From assembly GCF_019175385.1 (NCBI RefSeq), contig NC_083344.1, positions 57,288,782 through 57,352,781 on the forward strand: 64,000 bases of DNA. The letters are read 5' to 3'. Position numbers and translations under genes: made by a program. The DNA is from Lycium barbarum (Eukaryota > Streptophyta > Magnoliopsida > Solanales > Solanaceae). How positions within the stretch are numbered: position 1 is the first letter of the stretch; each line of letters starts with the position of its first letter. Below, one piece after another: positions 1 to 11,246 of this stretch. The notes beneath the pieces were generated by a model. It was not told the origin of the DNA. It did no database searches and was given only the letters and a program-made list of their open reading frames with translations.

Positions 1-639
1 AGACACGTGTGTCCTAACAACCTATGCTACGGTAAAGGAGGCCTCAATCGGGTAAAGGGACACCGAAGCCTGAATAGTAGTGAGAAAACGAATGGTGTTA
101 GTATTACGAGATAGGACGCTATTTCCACTATAGGTTAAGGACAGAAAAGTCTCGACGGTATGGTGTTAGAAAAAGAAGTAGGTAAGTAAATGAGGAGTAA
201 GGAAATTCAGATTTCGGTGAGTAAACGAGGAAAACCTTGGAGGATGAAACCCCTAAGAGGAAATTTCCGGCGAGATACAAGATTATCAGATAAAGGTGTA
301 AATGCAGACAAGGGACAAGGATGGAGTACGGTAATATGGAACGAAAGAGGAATATATAAGATTCAAGGATTAATTACAATGAGCCGAGAGGGAAGGCAAT
401 GAAAAAGATGGACAAAACGATGATATGAGCAAGGAGAAAAAGGGAAACAATTTGAGCTGAGAAGTTTCGATACGTTATGCATAGAGTTGGAATGAGTGAC
501 GAGGGATGAAGAATAACTAAAGATAAGAGTACTTTAAGGTCGTGACGTATAAGGAACCCCCTTAAAGGGGGGGGGGGGGAGGCCATATTAGGCCTAAAGG
601 GAATAACGAGGAAAGAAATGAGCACCAACACATAAGGTC

Positions 640-770
640 AAAGACAAGTACGCCTGCATCCAGAGATACGAGAGGAAAGATTAAAGAAGAGTTGTGGTAG
701 AGATCTAAAGGTGAGGCTTTTGTTAAGATATGGTTATGGAATAATAACAGAAAAGAGATGATCGGAGGAA
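640..770 (+). pseudogene. Degenerate integrase C-terminal/chromodomain-like remnant in T
   Basis: Around 711-764 the bases align by eye with the chromodomain coding strand of element A (complement of about 22740-22800): both share GTTAAG, a TTATGG core, an AAYAAYA run and an ATGAT end at matching spacing. Equivalents are at about 6399-6529, 12160-12290 and 17920-18050. No frame is open. If right, T is a deletion derivative of a chromodomain element. The likeness is modest and may be over-read. Confidence 0.4.
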
Positions 771-937
771 GACAAGGATAAAAAAATATTGGCCCAGCAC
801 TTAGGAAACCCATGAGACAGAATAAGGACCCATATGAGGACGAAAAGACTCGACTATACGGAATGGGCATGGAAAGAACGGGCAACTATAAAAAGAAACC
901 CCCTCCTGGAGTGCTACAAGACCCTGTAAGGTCAGTT

Positions 938-974
938 GAACATTCGAGGACGAATGTTCTAAAGGGGGGGAGGA
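938..974 (+). promoter_or_regulatory. PPT with adjacent perfect hairpin, T internal 0
   Basis: A 9-bp stem GAACATTCG/CGAATGTTC with loop AGGA (938-959) is followed by T and the polypurine tract AAAGGGGGGGAGGA (961-974), which abuts the LTR start. Confidence 0.85.
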
Positions 975-3900
975 TGTTATAGCCCGTATTTCGTACGTCC
1001 AGAAAATTCAAGGTAATGGGGAGAAGTTAAGAACAAGACTATGTTTCAAAAATAATTTTAATATACGAGTTGTTGAAAATATTATTTATGAATATTGTTA
1101 GAGTGGAAATATTGAGGAAGACCAAGGGCGGAAAGGAAATTGGCAAAATGGCATTATGGTAATTTTGTGGAAAGGCTAGGGGTAAAATGGTCATTTTACA
1201 AATGTTCAAGAAATCTCTTGAAAAAGGCCATGTGGCCGAAAAAAAAGGAAAAGAAAAGGGATTAAGTCATCTTTGGAAATTTGGAGAAAAATCTAGAAAA
1301 AAAAGGGAGAAAAAGAAAGGAAAAATCTAGAGAGGGGGAAGCATTTGCCCCTCACATGACCTATACAACTATATATATATATATATATATGCGTAGTCAT
1401 ATTATTAAGAGAAAAAAAGTGGAAGAAAGAAGAAGAAAAAGGAGAGGAGAAAGAGGAAGTGCACTGCCAAGGGGCAAAAATTTGGCCCCTTGAAATAGTG
1501 ATCAAAAAATTATTCTCTCCTAGAATTCCAACCAATTTGAAGGCCCTCTTCGACATGGTATAGTTGTTTCGGAAGATAGGTCGTTCGTTTCATCATTTCT
1601 GCACGTTGGTCAAGGGAAGAGGTTGAAGAGAAGAGGTAATATTTAATCCTTTTTATGATGTTATGAAGGCTTGTTTACATTGTAGTATGAAGGAACGGAT
1701 AGAATTCATGAAAATATGGGAGGGTTGTATGGTATACTCGTGTGCATGCCTATGTTGTGGAGGCAAGATTAGTTAATTTTTATGTAGTATTTTAATTGTT
1801 GTTGTTATGGAATTTATATTGGAAATGAAAGTTTGGTAATTTTGGTTGAATTTGTGGGTGTTGGAAGATGGCCGAATGTGTGTGTGTGTGTGGTATGAAA
1901 TGTGAATCAAGTTTTAGGTAATAATTTAAATTGTTGTCGATATGTATTTTAGGATGCAAGTGAGATTATGACGATTCTAGTGAAGTTGAAATTGTCGGAA
2001 AGTTGTTGTAGAAGTTAATGGGAATCGAAGGTAGACTTCTTGCCTTGATGGAAAATAATGTCTTTAGTATTTTGGTTGTCCTCGTTGTTAGTATTATGAT
2101 AGAAAATGAAGTTTTAATAATCCAAGTTAAGATTATAATCGTGTGGGCCGCATTGGAAGGAAATGTCGTCTTGATGTGGTTTCTTGAATTTATGAAATGA
2201 AGTTGTAAATGTATGTATTGTGACATAATGTGTTAATTTGGAAGGAAAGAATGTGTTTGGTGTTGTTCTCGGGCTTGGGGACAATTTCGGGTGAGTTGGA
2301 ACCTTGCTCGGGTCGTTTTGGAAAATTTTGTGAATTGTTGGAAATGTTATGGAATCATGTTTGAATGGTTTTGGATTGATTATATATCTTGATTTGAACG
2401 TAATTGGAATATCGTCGCATTAAGCGAAAGAAGGTTGCTAATGTTAAAGTGCGTTTACATTAACGGTCGATGTTGTTAGAATGTTTGTTGTCATTGTTGT
2501 TGATATTGTGGCCGGGTCAAATTCCCGGATTGTTGTTGTTGTTGATTGGGAGCCGAGCCGTATTCTCGGGGTTGGTATATTTACAGGGGAGGTGCTGCCG
2601 AAATTCCGGCAGGATACAAGTGAATGTGTTTGAAAGGTTAAGGCAGGTATATGATAATGAAACTAACGAATGGATGGATTCTCCTGCATGTAGACAAACA
2701 AATTGGATGCATAAGCGTAGCTGGAGGTCGCGGCTCAGGTATGTAAGGCTTACCCTTCCTTTCTTTTGGCATGTCCTAGTTGTAATAGGCTATGATACGA
2801 GCCTCGAGGGAAACTCTATTCCTAGAAATCCGAGCTTGATTTGGACCCCTATTCATTCAGTGAAATTGAACTAAGAACCTTATGCTTTGATGGAAACATA
2901 GTTTGAACGTCCGTAACTTCTACAAATGAAACCGGATCGCCCTGAAACCTTCATGGATGACTCTATAAGGCTAAATGTTCATAGTTTATACACGCCACCT
3001 CGACTTAATCCGAGGTGGGCCCATAATTCCCGAACCCCATTTGTATTGCTCTATTGGACTCATTTCCGCATAGTAATTAAGAGAAACTTGGGCTATTGTT
3101 CTGGTCTTGTTATGAACTGTATGTACTCTCTGATATAAGTATCTGGAAATTCTGATATGAGTATTCCTATATAGGCATTTGGATAAAAGTATTTTGGATA
3201 TGGATATTTTGACAAAAGTATTTTGACGTAAGTACTCCGATACAAGAAATTTGACGTAAACATTTTGATAGAAGTATTCAGATATAAGTATTTTGGATAT
3301 GAGAATCCTGACATACGTATTCTGTTATAACTACTCTGATATAAGTATTTTGATATGGGTATTCTGACCTAAGCATTCTGATATGGGTAACCTGCTATGA
3401 TTATTCTGATGGCACGTTCGATCATTCTATCGAGTCTCGATTTATGTGCATTTAGTTGCTCACTACTCTGCTCGTGCATGTGCTATGATCCCTTTCACCG
3501 GATACCCGGGCCGGTATATATATATATATCGTGCGGATGGTTCGCCGAGTCCTCTGTTAAGGGCCGGGTTCCATATATGAATTCCGAAGTATGATGTGTC
3601 CGGTTCCGGGGTACTGTGTTGTATGTCCGTCCCCGGTTACCGAGGATATATTATGAAGTATGATGTGTCCGGACTCGGGGTGCCGTGTTATCTGTCCGCC
3701 CCCGGGTACCGTGGTTATGTTATGATGTGTGACGGAGGTCGGAGCAAATTTTCTGAAATATGATGTGTTGTGGCGCCAAAGGTAGGAGTGGCGACCACGT
3801 TCCTACGTTATCGTGCGCATCCCTTGGCATTGTTCACCGGTTCCTCGGCGTGTTATCAGTCCCCAAGGTTATCATGTATATGATAGGATGTGACCGGTCC

Positions 3901-4722
3901 CTCGGCGTGATATTTGTCCCCGAGGTTACCGTATGTATGATATGGTATTTGTCCCGGCGTGGTATATGTCCCCGGGGTTACCGCGTATGTGATATGATAT
4001 CCGATTCCGATATGCATGACTTGTGTTGGAGAGTAAGCATTCTGACCTTCCGTATATTCTGTATCCCGTTTGCTATATGACATCATTTGAGTAATTGGTA
4101 CGTTCTGTAATCCGTCTGGCATACGAAATGAGGAAGTATGATTCGTGTCTGGAAAAGAAAAAAAATAATAAGTGTTTGGTATTCTGGATAGGCTATTTGT
4201 ATGTTGTTCTATCTGTCTCAGTCATGGTTTCGTTTTCTGTACTCATGCCTTACATACTCAGTACATATTCCGTACTGACCCCCTCTTCTTCGGGGGCTGC
4301 GTTTCATGCCGCGCAGGTACCCACAAGTGGATAGACGAGATTAGCTCAAGATGATCCAGTGGATTGGCGGGCTCCATTTCCTCCAGGAGTGCTGCCGAAT
4401 CAGAGTATGTATGCTGTGATGTCTGATCAGCATTAGAGACTTTGCAGACAGTGTCGTGGGTAATGATAGTCAGTCTGTAAGCGGCTCCATCAGCCGATAT
4501 GTCATTTTGTGTTATGTAGTAAATTTTATAAAATTACAGATTTGTTAAATTCTGGAAATAGTAAGCAGAAATTTTTGAAAGCTCAACATGTATTTTATTT
4601 GTAATTGACTTTCAGAATTCAAAAAAAAAAACATTAGGTGTGTAATCGGGGTCTGCGGGTTCGCTCGGCTCTGTATGTGGGGTCGAGTGCCCATCACACC
4701 CTAATAAGGTTAGGGTGTGACA
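975..4722 (+). repeat. T LTR 1 (3748 bp)
   Basis: Begins TGTTATAGCCCG after the PPT and ends GGTGTGACA three bases before the PBS. Contents in order: (TA)n at 1370-1390; a TG run near 1878; a near-palindrome CTGCCG/CGGCAG (2595-2612); a donor-like CAGGTATGTAAGG (2736-2748); degenerate ~17 bp TGATATAAGTAT repeats (3131-3412); GC-rich degenerate repeats (about 3520-4000); the double-hairpin module (4244-4320); and a terminal hairpin (4694-4720; TCACACCCTAA pairs with TTAGGGTGTGA). No coding region is supported. The length is large for an LTR. Confidence 0.9.
4244..4320 (+). promoter_or_regulatory. Double-hairpin LTR module, T LTR 1
   Basis: Starts CATGCCTTACATAC. Hairpin 1 (4258-4278) is TCAGTAC/GTACTGA with a 7-base loop. 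Hairpin 2 directly follows (4279-4296) as CCCCC/GGGGG with a pyrimidine loop. The module ends CATGCCGCGCAGGTAC. The same layout recurs in every LTR family of this window. It may mark RNA processing (R region, poly(A) or a CAG/GT acceptor-like site); the role is unknown. Confidence 0.75.
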
Positions 4723-4725
4723 AAG

Positions 4726-4737
4726 TGGTATCAGAGG
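4726..4737 (+). promoter_or_regulatory. Primer binding site, T internal 1 (one mismatch)
   Basis: TGGTATCAGAGG begins three bases after the LTR end. It complements the 3' end of initiator methionine tRNA except for the last base, where the other units have C. Confidence 0.85.
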
Positions 4738-4791
4738 AGGTCTGTCCTAGGGGTTGTCTGCAAAGTCGTGTCCGGTAGAGTCCTGTTTATG

Positions 4792-4809
4792 GTGTGTAGC
4801 GCGCCACAT
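4792..4809 (+). promoter_or_regulatory. Leader hairpin with self-complementary GCGCGC loop, T internal 1
   Basis: Stem GTGTG/CACAT (one G-U pair) closes loop TAGCGCGC about 55 bases past the PBS. Elements A, B and F have a hairpin at the same place. A self-complementary six-base loop in a retroelement leader recalls the dimerisation hairpin of retroviral RNA; that role is inferred. Equivalents are at 10550-10567 and 16319-16336. Confidence 0.55.
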
Positions 4810-5383
4810 CTATAAACAAGAGGCTACGGGGCATCTAGGGATTGTTGACCTTCTTTCTGTCTCAGATCGTGCCATAGAGCCAAGTCATAGGGGGTAAGAT
4901 TCCTTATATGCAAAGTCTCACATACGATGGAGGAAGACGGGTAAGTACTGGTGTATTTGATCTGTTCCCAAGAATTGGCAGCCCCGGATGGCCGGAATGT
5001 GGTGTAGCTGTATGTTCTATAAGGTGTTATTTATATTTGCAGTGTACAGGAAGATGGTATAAGAAAAACAAGGTTAGATGGAGGATTCAGAAAATTGACA
5101 ATTAGTTTTGCTGCAGGTTACTATGTAAAAGCGGTGAGTAAGAAGACCGAACGGACTAATATCGGGGCATCCATAAAACAGTGACAACGAAGGTGTATCT
5201 GTTATCAGCAGGAGTCTGGGAACCCAGAATGAGAGATAGTTATGTAAGAAAGTGGAAGGTGAGCACCGAGGGTCGAAAGGGGTAAAATGGTAATTATGGA
5301 AGAAACGACGTACCACGAGGGTGTCCCGGGATCTGTAAGACCTCGATTAGTCCCAACTCATGCAATAAAGGTTATGCGAGAAA

Positions 5384-5488
5384 GTGGATCCGAAAATATC
5401 AGCATTAAGGCATCGGATTCCACTAAACATTCGAGGTTAAGCGTGCTCAGGTGGGAGCAATTTCAGGATGGGTGACCCCCTGGGAAGT
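5384..5488 (+). pseudogene. 5S rRNA-derived segment in T internal region 1
   Basis: The segment follows plant 5S rRNA from about the first quarter of the molecule onwards. It includes the A-box-like GGTTAAGCGTGCT and the C-box-like AGGATGGGTGACC followed by CCCTGGGAAGT. By hand about 58 of the last 80 positions match without gaps (5S sequence recalled from memory). The A box to C box order and spacing of the RNA polymerase III internal promoter are kept. It lies in sense orientation inside the element. The best-known precedent, Cassandra, has its 5S sequence in the LTRs and not in the internal region. The divergence argues against a working 5S gene. Confidence 0.85.
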
Positions 5489-6698
5489 AATTGGGAAAAT
5501 TTTGCAAAATTAAAATTTAAGGGAACAAATGGAAAACTAGGGTAACCTGAGTGAGACTATGGTGTATGGGGTGGTTGGAGACCATAAGAAGACGCATAAA
5601 ACGAGGTAGACTAGCCCGGTGAAGAGGCTAAAGAGAATGTCACAGCTCGGGAACTAGGATAGGCTTGAATAAAGCTTGAAAGTATCTTGTGGGTTAGTTG
5701 ATAATAATTATATATATAGATGTGGGTGCACACGTTATCCCATATATGATGGTATCAGTAGACACGTGTGTCCTAACAACCTATGCTACGGTAAAGGAGG
5801 CCTCAATCGGGTAAAGGGACACCGAAGCCTGAATAGTAGTGAGAAAACGAATGGTGTTAGTATTACGAGATAGGACGCTATTTCCACTATAGGTTAAGGA
5901 CAGAAAAGTCTCGACGGTATGGTGTTAGAAAAAGAAGTAGGTAAGTAAATGAGGAGTAAGGAAATTCAGATTTCGGTGAGTAAACGAGGAAAACCTTGGA
6001 GGATGAAACCCCTTAGAGGAAATTTCCGACGAGATACGAGATTATCAGATAAAGGTGTAAATGCAGACAAGGGACAAGGATGGAGTACGGTAATATGGAA
6101 CGAAAGAGCAATATGTAAGATTGAAGGATTAATTACAATGAGCCGAGAGGGAAGGCAATGAAAAAGATGGACAAAACGATGATATGAGCAAGGAGAAAAA
6201 GGGAAACAATTTGAGCTGAGAAGTTTCGATACGTTATGCATAGAGTTGGAATGAGTGACGAGGGATGAAGAATAACTAAAGATAAGAGTACTTTAAGGTC
6301 GTGACGTATAAGGAACCCCCTTAAAGGGGGGGGGGGGGGGAGGCCATATTAGGCCTAAAGGGAATAACGAGGAAAGAAATGAGCACCAACACATAAGGTC
6401 AAAGACAAGTACGCCTGCATCCAGAGATACGAGAGGAAAGATTAAAGAAGAGTTGTGGTAGAGATCTAAAGGTGAGGCATTTGTTAAAATATGGTTATGG
6501 AATAATAACAGAAAAGAGATGATCAAAGGAAGACAAGGATAAAAAAATATTGGCCCAGCACTTAGGAAACCCATGAGACAGAATAAGGACCCATATGAGG
6601 ACGAAAATACTCGACTATACGGAATGGGCATGGAAAGAACGGGCAACTATAAAAAGAAACCCCCTCCCGGAGTGCTACAAGACCCTGTAAGGTCAGTT

Positions 6699-6735
6699 GA
6701 ACATTCGAGGACGAATGTTCTAAAGGGGGGGAGGA
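6699..6735 (+). promoter_or_regulatory. PPT with adjacent perfect hairpin, T internal 1
   Basis: Same hairpin (6699-6720) and polypurine tract (6722-6735) as in internal 0, abutting LTR 2. Confidence 0.85.
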
Positions 6736-9700
6736 TGTTATAGCCCGTATTTCGTACGTCCAGAAAATTCAAGGTAATGGGGAGAAGTTAAGAACAAGAC
6801 TATGTTTCAAAAATAATTTTAATATACGAGTTGTTGAAAATATTATTTATGAATATTGTTAGAGTGGAAATATTGAGGAAGACCAAGGGCGGAAAGGAAA
6901 TTGGCAAAATGGCATTATGGTAATTTTGTGGAAAGGCTAGGGGTAAAATGGTCATTTTACAAATGTTCAAGAAATCTCTTGAAAAAGGCCATGTGGCCGA
7001 AAAAAAAGGAAAAGAAAAGGGATTAAGTCATCTTTGGAAATTTGGAGAAAAATCTAGAAAAAAAAGGGAGAAAAAGAAAGGAAAAATCTAGAGAGGGGGA
7101 AGCATTTGCCCCTCACATGACCTATACAACTATATATATATATATATATGCGTAGTCATATTATTAAAAGAAAAAGAGTGGAAGAAAGAAGAAGAAAAAG
7201 AAGAGGAGAAAGAGGAAGTGCACGGCCAAGGGGCAAAAATTTGGCCCCTTGAAATAGTGATCAAAAAATTATTCTCTCCTAGAATTCCAACCAATTTGAA
7301 GGCCCTCTTCGACATGGTATAGTTGTTTCGGAAGATAGGTCGTTCGTTTCATCATTTCTGCACGTTGGTCAAGGGAAGAGGTTGAAGACAAGAGGTAATA
7401 TTTAATCCTTTTTATGATGTTATGAAGGCTTGTTTACATTGTAGTATGAAGGAACGGATATAATTCATGAAAATATGGGAGGGTTGTATGGTATAGTCGT
7501 GTGCATGCCTATGTTGTGGAGGCAAGATTAGTTAATTTTTATGTAGTATTTTAATTGTTGTTGTTATGGAATTTATATTGGAAATGAAAGTTTGGTAATT
7601 TTGGTTGAATTTGTGGGTGTTGGAAGGTGGCCGAATGTGTGTGTGTGTGTGGTATGAAATGTGAATCAAATTTTAGGTAATAATTTAAATTGTTGTCGAT
7701 ATGTATTTTAGGATGCAAGTGAGATTATGACGATTCTAGTGAAGTTGAAATTGTCGGAAAGTTGTTGTAGAAGTTAATGGGAATCGAAGGTAGACTTCTT
7801 TCCTTGATGGAAAATAATGTCGTTAGTATTTTGGTTGTCCTCGTTGTGAGTATTATGATAGAAAATGAAGTTTTAATAATCCAAGTTAAGATTATAATCG
7901 TGTGGGCCGCATTGGAAGGAAATGTAGTCTTGATGTGGTTTCTTGAATTTATGAAATGAAGTTGTAAATGTATGTATTGTGACATAATGTGTGAATTTGG
8001 AAGGAAAGAATGTGTTTGGTGTTGTTCTCGGGCTTGGGGACAATTTCGGGTGAGTTGGAACCTTGCTCGGGTCGTTTTGGAAAATTTTGTGAATTGTTGG
8101 AAATGTTATGGAATCATGTTTGAATGGTTTTGGATTGATTATATATCTTGATTTGAACGTAATTGGAATATCGTCGCATTATGCGAAAGAAGGTTGCTAA
8201 TGTTAAAGTGCGTTTACATTAACGGTCGATGTTGTTAGAATGTTTGTTGTCATTGTTGTTGATATTGTGGCCGGGTCAAATTCCCGGATTGTTGTTGTTG
8301 TTGATTGGGAGCCGAGCCGTATTCTCGGGGTTAGTATATTTACAGGGGAGGTGCTGCCGAAATTCTGGCAGGATACAAGTGAATGTGTTTGAAAGGTTAA
8401 GGCAGGTATATGATAATGAAACTAACGAATGGATGGATTCTCCTGCATGTAGACAAACAAATTGGATGCATAAGCGTATCTGGAGGTCGCGGCACAGGTA
8501 TGTAAGGCTTACCCTTCCTTTCTTTTGGCATGTCCTAGTTGTAATAGGCTATGATACGAGCCTCGAGGGAAACTCTATTCCTAGAAATCCGAGCTTGATT
8601 TGGACCCCTATTCATTCAGTGAAATTGAACTAAGAACCTTATGCTTTGATGGAAACATAGTTTGAACGTCCGTAACTTCTACAAATGAAATGGGATCGCC
8701 CTGAAACCTTCATGGATGACTCTATAAGGCTAAATGTTCATAGTTTATACACGCCACCTCGACTTAATCCGAGGTGGGCCCATAATTCCCGAACCCCATT
8801 TGTATTGCTCTATTGGACTCATTTCCGCATAGTAATTAAGAGAAACTTGGGCTATTGTTCTGGACTTGTTATGAACTGTATGTACTCTCTGATATAAGTA
8901 TCTGGAAATTCTGATATGAGTATTCTTATATAGGCATTTGGATACAAGTATTTTGGATATGGATATTTTGACAAAAGTATTTTGACGTAAGTACTCCGAT
9001 ACAAGAAATTTGACGTAAACATTTTGATAGAAGTATTCGGATATAAGTATTTTGGATATGAGAATCCTGACATACGTATTCTGTTATAACTACTCTGATA
9101 TAAGTATTTTGATATGGGTATTCTGACCTAAGCATTCTGATATGGGTAACCTGCTATGATTATTCTGATGGCACGTTCGATCATTCTATCGAGTCTCGAT
9201 TTATGTGCATTTAGTTGCTCACTACTCTGCTCGTGCATGTGCTATGATCCCTTTCACCGGATCCCGGGCCGGTATATATATATATATATGGTGCGGATGG
9301 TTCGCCGAGTCCTCTGTTAAGGGCCGGGTTCCATATATGAATTCCGAAGTATGGTGTGTCCGGTTCCGGGGTACTGTGTTGTATGTCCGTCCCCGGTTAC
9401 CGAGGATATATTATGAAGTATGATGTGTCCGGACTCGGGGTGCCGTGTTATCTGTCCGCCCCCGGGTACCGTGGTTATGTTATGATGTGTGACGGAGGTC
9501 GGAGCAAATTTTCTGAAATATGATGTGTTGTGGCGCCAAAGGTAGGAGTGGCGACCACGTTCCTACGTTATCGTGCGCATCCCTTGGCATTGTTCACCGG
9601 TTCCTCGGCGTGTTATCTGTCCCCAAGGTTATCATGTATATGGTAGGATGTGACCTGTCCCTCGGCGTGATATTTGTCCCCGAGGTTACCATATGTATGA

Positions 9701-10480
9701 TATGGTATTTGTCCCGGCGTGGTATATGTCCCCGGGGTTACCGCATATGTGATATGATATCCGATTCTGATATGCATGACTTGTGTTGGAGAGTAAGCAT
9801 TCTGACCTTCCGTATATTCTGTATCCCGTTTGCTATATGACATCATTTGAGTAATTGGTACGTTCTGTAATCCGTCTGGCATACGAAATGAGGAAGTATG
9901 ATTCGTGTCTGGAAAAGAAAAAAAATAATCAGTGTTTGGTATTCTGGATAGGCTATTTGTATGTTGTTCTATCTGTCTCAGTCATGGTTTCGTTTTCTGT
10001 ACTCATGCCTTACATACTCAGTACATATTCCATACTGACCCCCTCTTCTTCGGGGGCTGCGTTTCATGCCGCGCAGGTACCCACAAGTGGATAGACGAGA
10101 TTAGCTCAAGATGATCCAGTGGATTGGCGGGCTCCATTTCTTCCAGGAGTGCTACCGAATCAGAGTATGTATGCTGTGATGTCTGATCAGTATTAGAGAC
10201 TTTGCAGACAGTGTCGTGGGTAATGATAGTAAGTCTGTAAGCGGCTCCATCAGCCGATATGTCATTTTGTGTTATGTAGTAAATTTTATATAATTACAGA
10301 TTTGTTAAATTCTGGAAATAGTAAGCAGAAAATTTTGAAAGCTCAACATGTATTTTATTTGTAATTGACTTTCAGAATTCAAAAAAAAACATTAGGTGTG
10401 TAATCGGGGTCTGCGGGTTCGCTCGGCTCTGTATGTGGGGTCGAGTGCCCATCACACCCTAATAAGGTTAGGGTGTGACA
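6736..10480 (+). repeat. T LTR 2 (3745 bp)
   Basis: Same ends and internal order as LTR 1: (TA)n at 7131-7149, donor-like motif from 8495, ~17 bp repeats at 8890-9171, double-hairpin module at 10004-10080, terminal hairpin at 10452-10478. Private changes include a G-to-A in the first stem of the double-hairpin module. No coding region is supported. Confidence 0.9.
10004..10080 (+). promoter_or_regulatory. Double-hairpin LTR module, T LTR 2
   Basis: As in LTR 1, but the second arm of hairpin 1 reads ATACTGA, giving one mismatch at the top of the stem. Confidence 0.72.
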
Positions 10481-10483
10481 AAG

Positions 10484-10495
10484 TGGTATCAGAGC
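10484..10495 (+). promoter_or_regulatory. Primer binding site, T internal 2
   Basis: TGGTATCAGAGC, a full 12-base complement to the 3' end of initiator methionine tRNA, three bases after the LTR end. Confidence 0.9.
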
Positions 10496-10549
10496 AGGTC
10501 TGTCCTAGGGGTTGTCTGCAAAGTCGTGTCCGGTAGAGTCCTGTTTATG

Positions 10550-10567
10550 GTGTGTAGCGCGCCACAT
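10550..10567 (+). promoter_or_regulatory. Leader hairpin with GCGCGC loop, T internal 2
   Basis: Identical stem and loop to the copy in internal 1. Confidence 0.55.
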
Positions 10568-11141
10568 CTATAAACAAGAGGCTACGGGGCATCTAGGGAT
10601 TGTTGACCTTCTGTCTGTCTCAGATCGTGCCATAGAGCCAAGTCATAGGGGGTAAGATTCCTTATATGCAAAGTCTCACATACGATGGAGGAAGACGGGT
10701 AAGTACTGGTGTATTTGATCTGTTCCCAAGAATTGGCAGCCCCGGATGGCCGGAATGTGGTGTAGCTGTATGTTCTATATGGTGTTATTTATATTTGCAG
10801 TGTACAGGAGGATGGTATAAGAAAAACAAGGTTAGATGGAGGATTCAGAAAGTTGACAATTAGTTTTGCTGCAGGTTACTATGTAAAAGCGGTGAGTAAG
10901 AAGATCGAACGGACTAATATCGGGGCATCCATAAAACAGTGACAACGAAGGTGTATCTGTTATCAGCAGGAGTCTGGGAACCCAGAATGAGAGATAGTTA
11001 TGTAAGAAAGTGGAAGGTGAGCACCGAGGGTCGAAAGGGGTAAAATGGTAATTATGGAAGAAACGACGTACCACGAGGGTGTCCCGGGATCTGTAAGACC
11101 TCGATTAGTCCCGACTCATGTAATAAAGGTTATGCGAGAAA

Positions 11142-11246
11142 GTGGATCCGAAAATATCAGCATTAAGGCATCGGATTCCACTAAACATTCGAGGTTAAGC
11201 GTGATCAGGTGGGAGCAATTTCAGGATGGGTGACCCCCTGGGAAGT
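11142..11246 (+). pseudogene. 5S rRNA-derived segment in T internal region 2
   Basis: Same segment as in internal region 1, with a C-to-A change in the A-box-like part (GCGTGATC instead of GCGTGCTC). The C-box-like block is unchanged. Confidence 0.83.

Larger units (their letters stand above)
1..974 (+). mobile_element. T internal region 0, 3' part only
   Basis: This is the last ~975 bp of a T internal region, matching 5760-6735. It holds a degenerate chromodomain-like stretch, a C5-TTAAA-G13 run (557-579), a PPT-adjacent hairpin (938-959) and the PPT (961-974). The PBS, leader hairpin and 5S-like segment of this unit would lie before position 1. Short open frames here are not alike in sequence to any protein I know and I do not call them genes. 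Confidence 0.85.
4723..6735 (+). mobile_element. T internal region 1 (complete, 2013 bp)
   Basis: Bounded by LTR 1 and LTR 2. It carries a PBS (4726-4737), a leader about 110 bp long alike to those of elements A and B on the opposite strand, a GCGCGC-loop hairpin (4792-4809), a 5S rRNA-derived segment (5384-5488), a degraded chromodomain-like stretch near 6399-6529 and the PPT. No long open frame is present. The leader likeness indicates descent from a chromovirus that lost its coding region. Confidence 0.88.

Noticed and set aside
190..402. A 70-residue frame in each T internal region (also 5949, 11707, 17476)
   Set aside because: Short, no recognisable domain, and not placed where gag would start. 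I take it as chance in purine-rich DNA.
2470..2874. A 134-residue open frame repeated in all four T LTRs (also 8229, 13997, 19766)
   Set aside because: The copies are nearly identical as DNA, so shared openness is not evidence of selection. It starts with a Leu run from GTT repeats, has no domain I know, and spans the donor-like motif.
3760..4080. A 106-residue frame repeated in the T LTRs
   Set aside because: It runs through the GC-rich degenerate repeats and has matching open frames on both strands, as expected of repeats.
5384..5488. Functional 5S rRNA gene
   Set aside because: About a quarter of the comparable positions differ from plant 5S, the 5' end does not align well, and no T-run terminator directly follows; kept as a derived segment.
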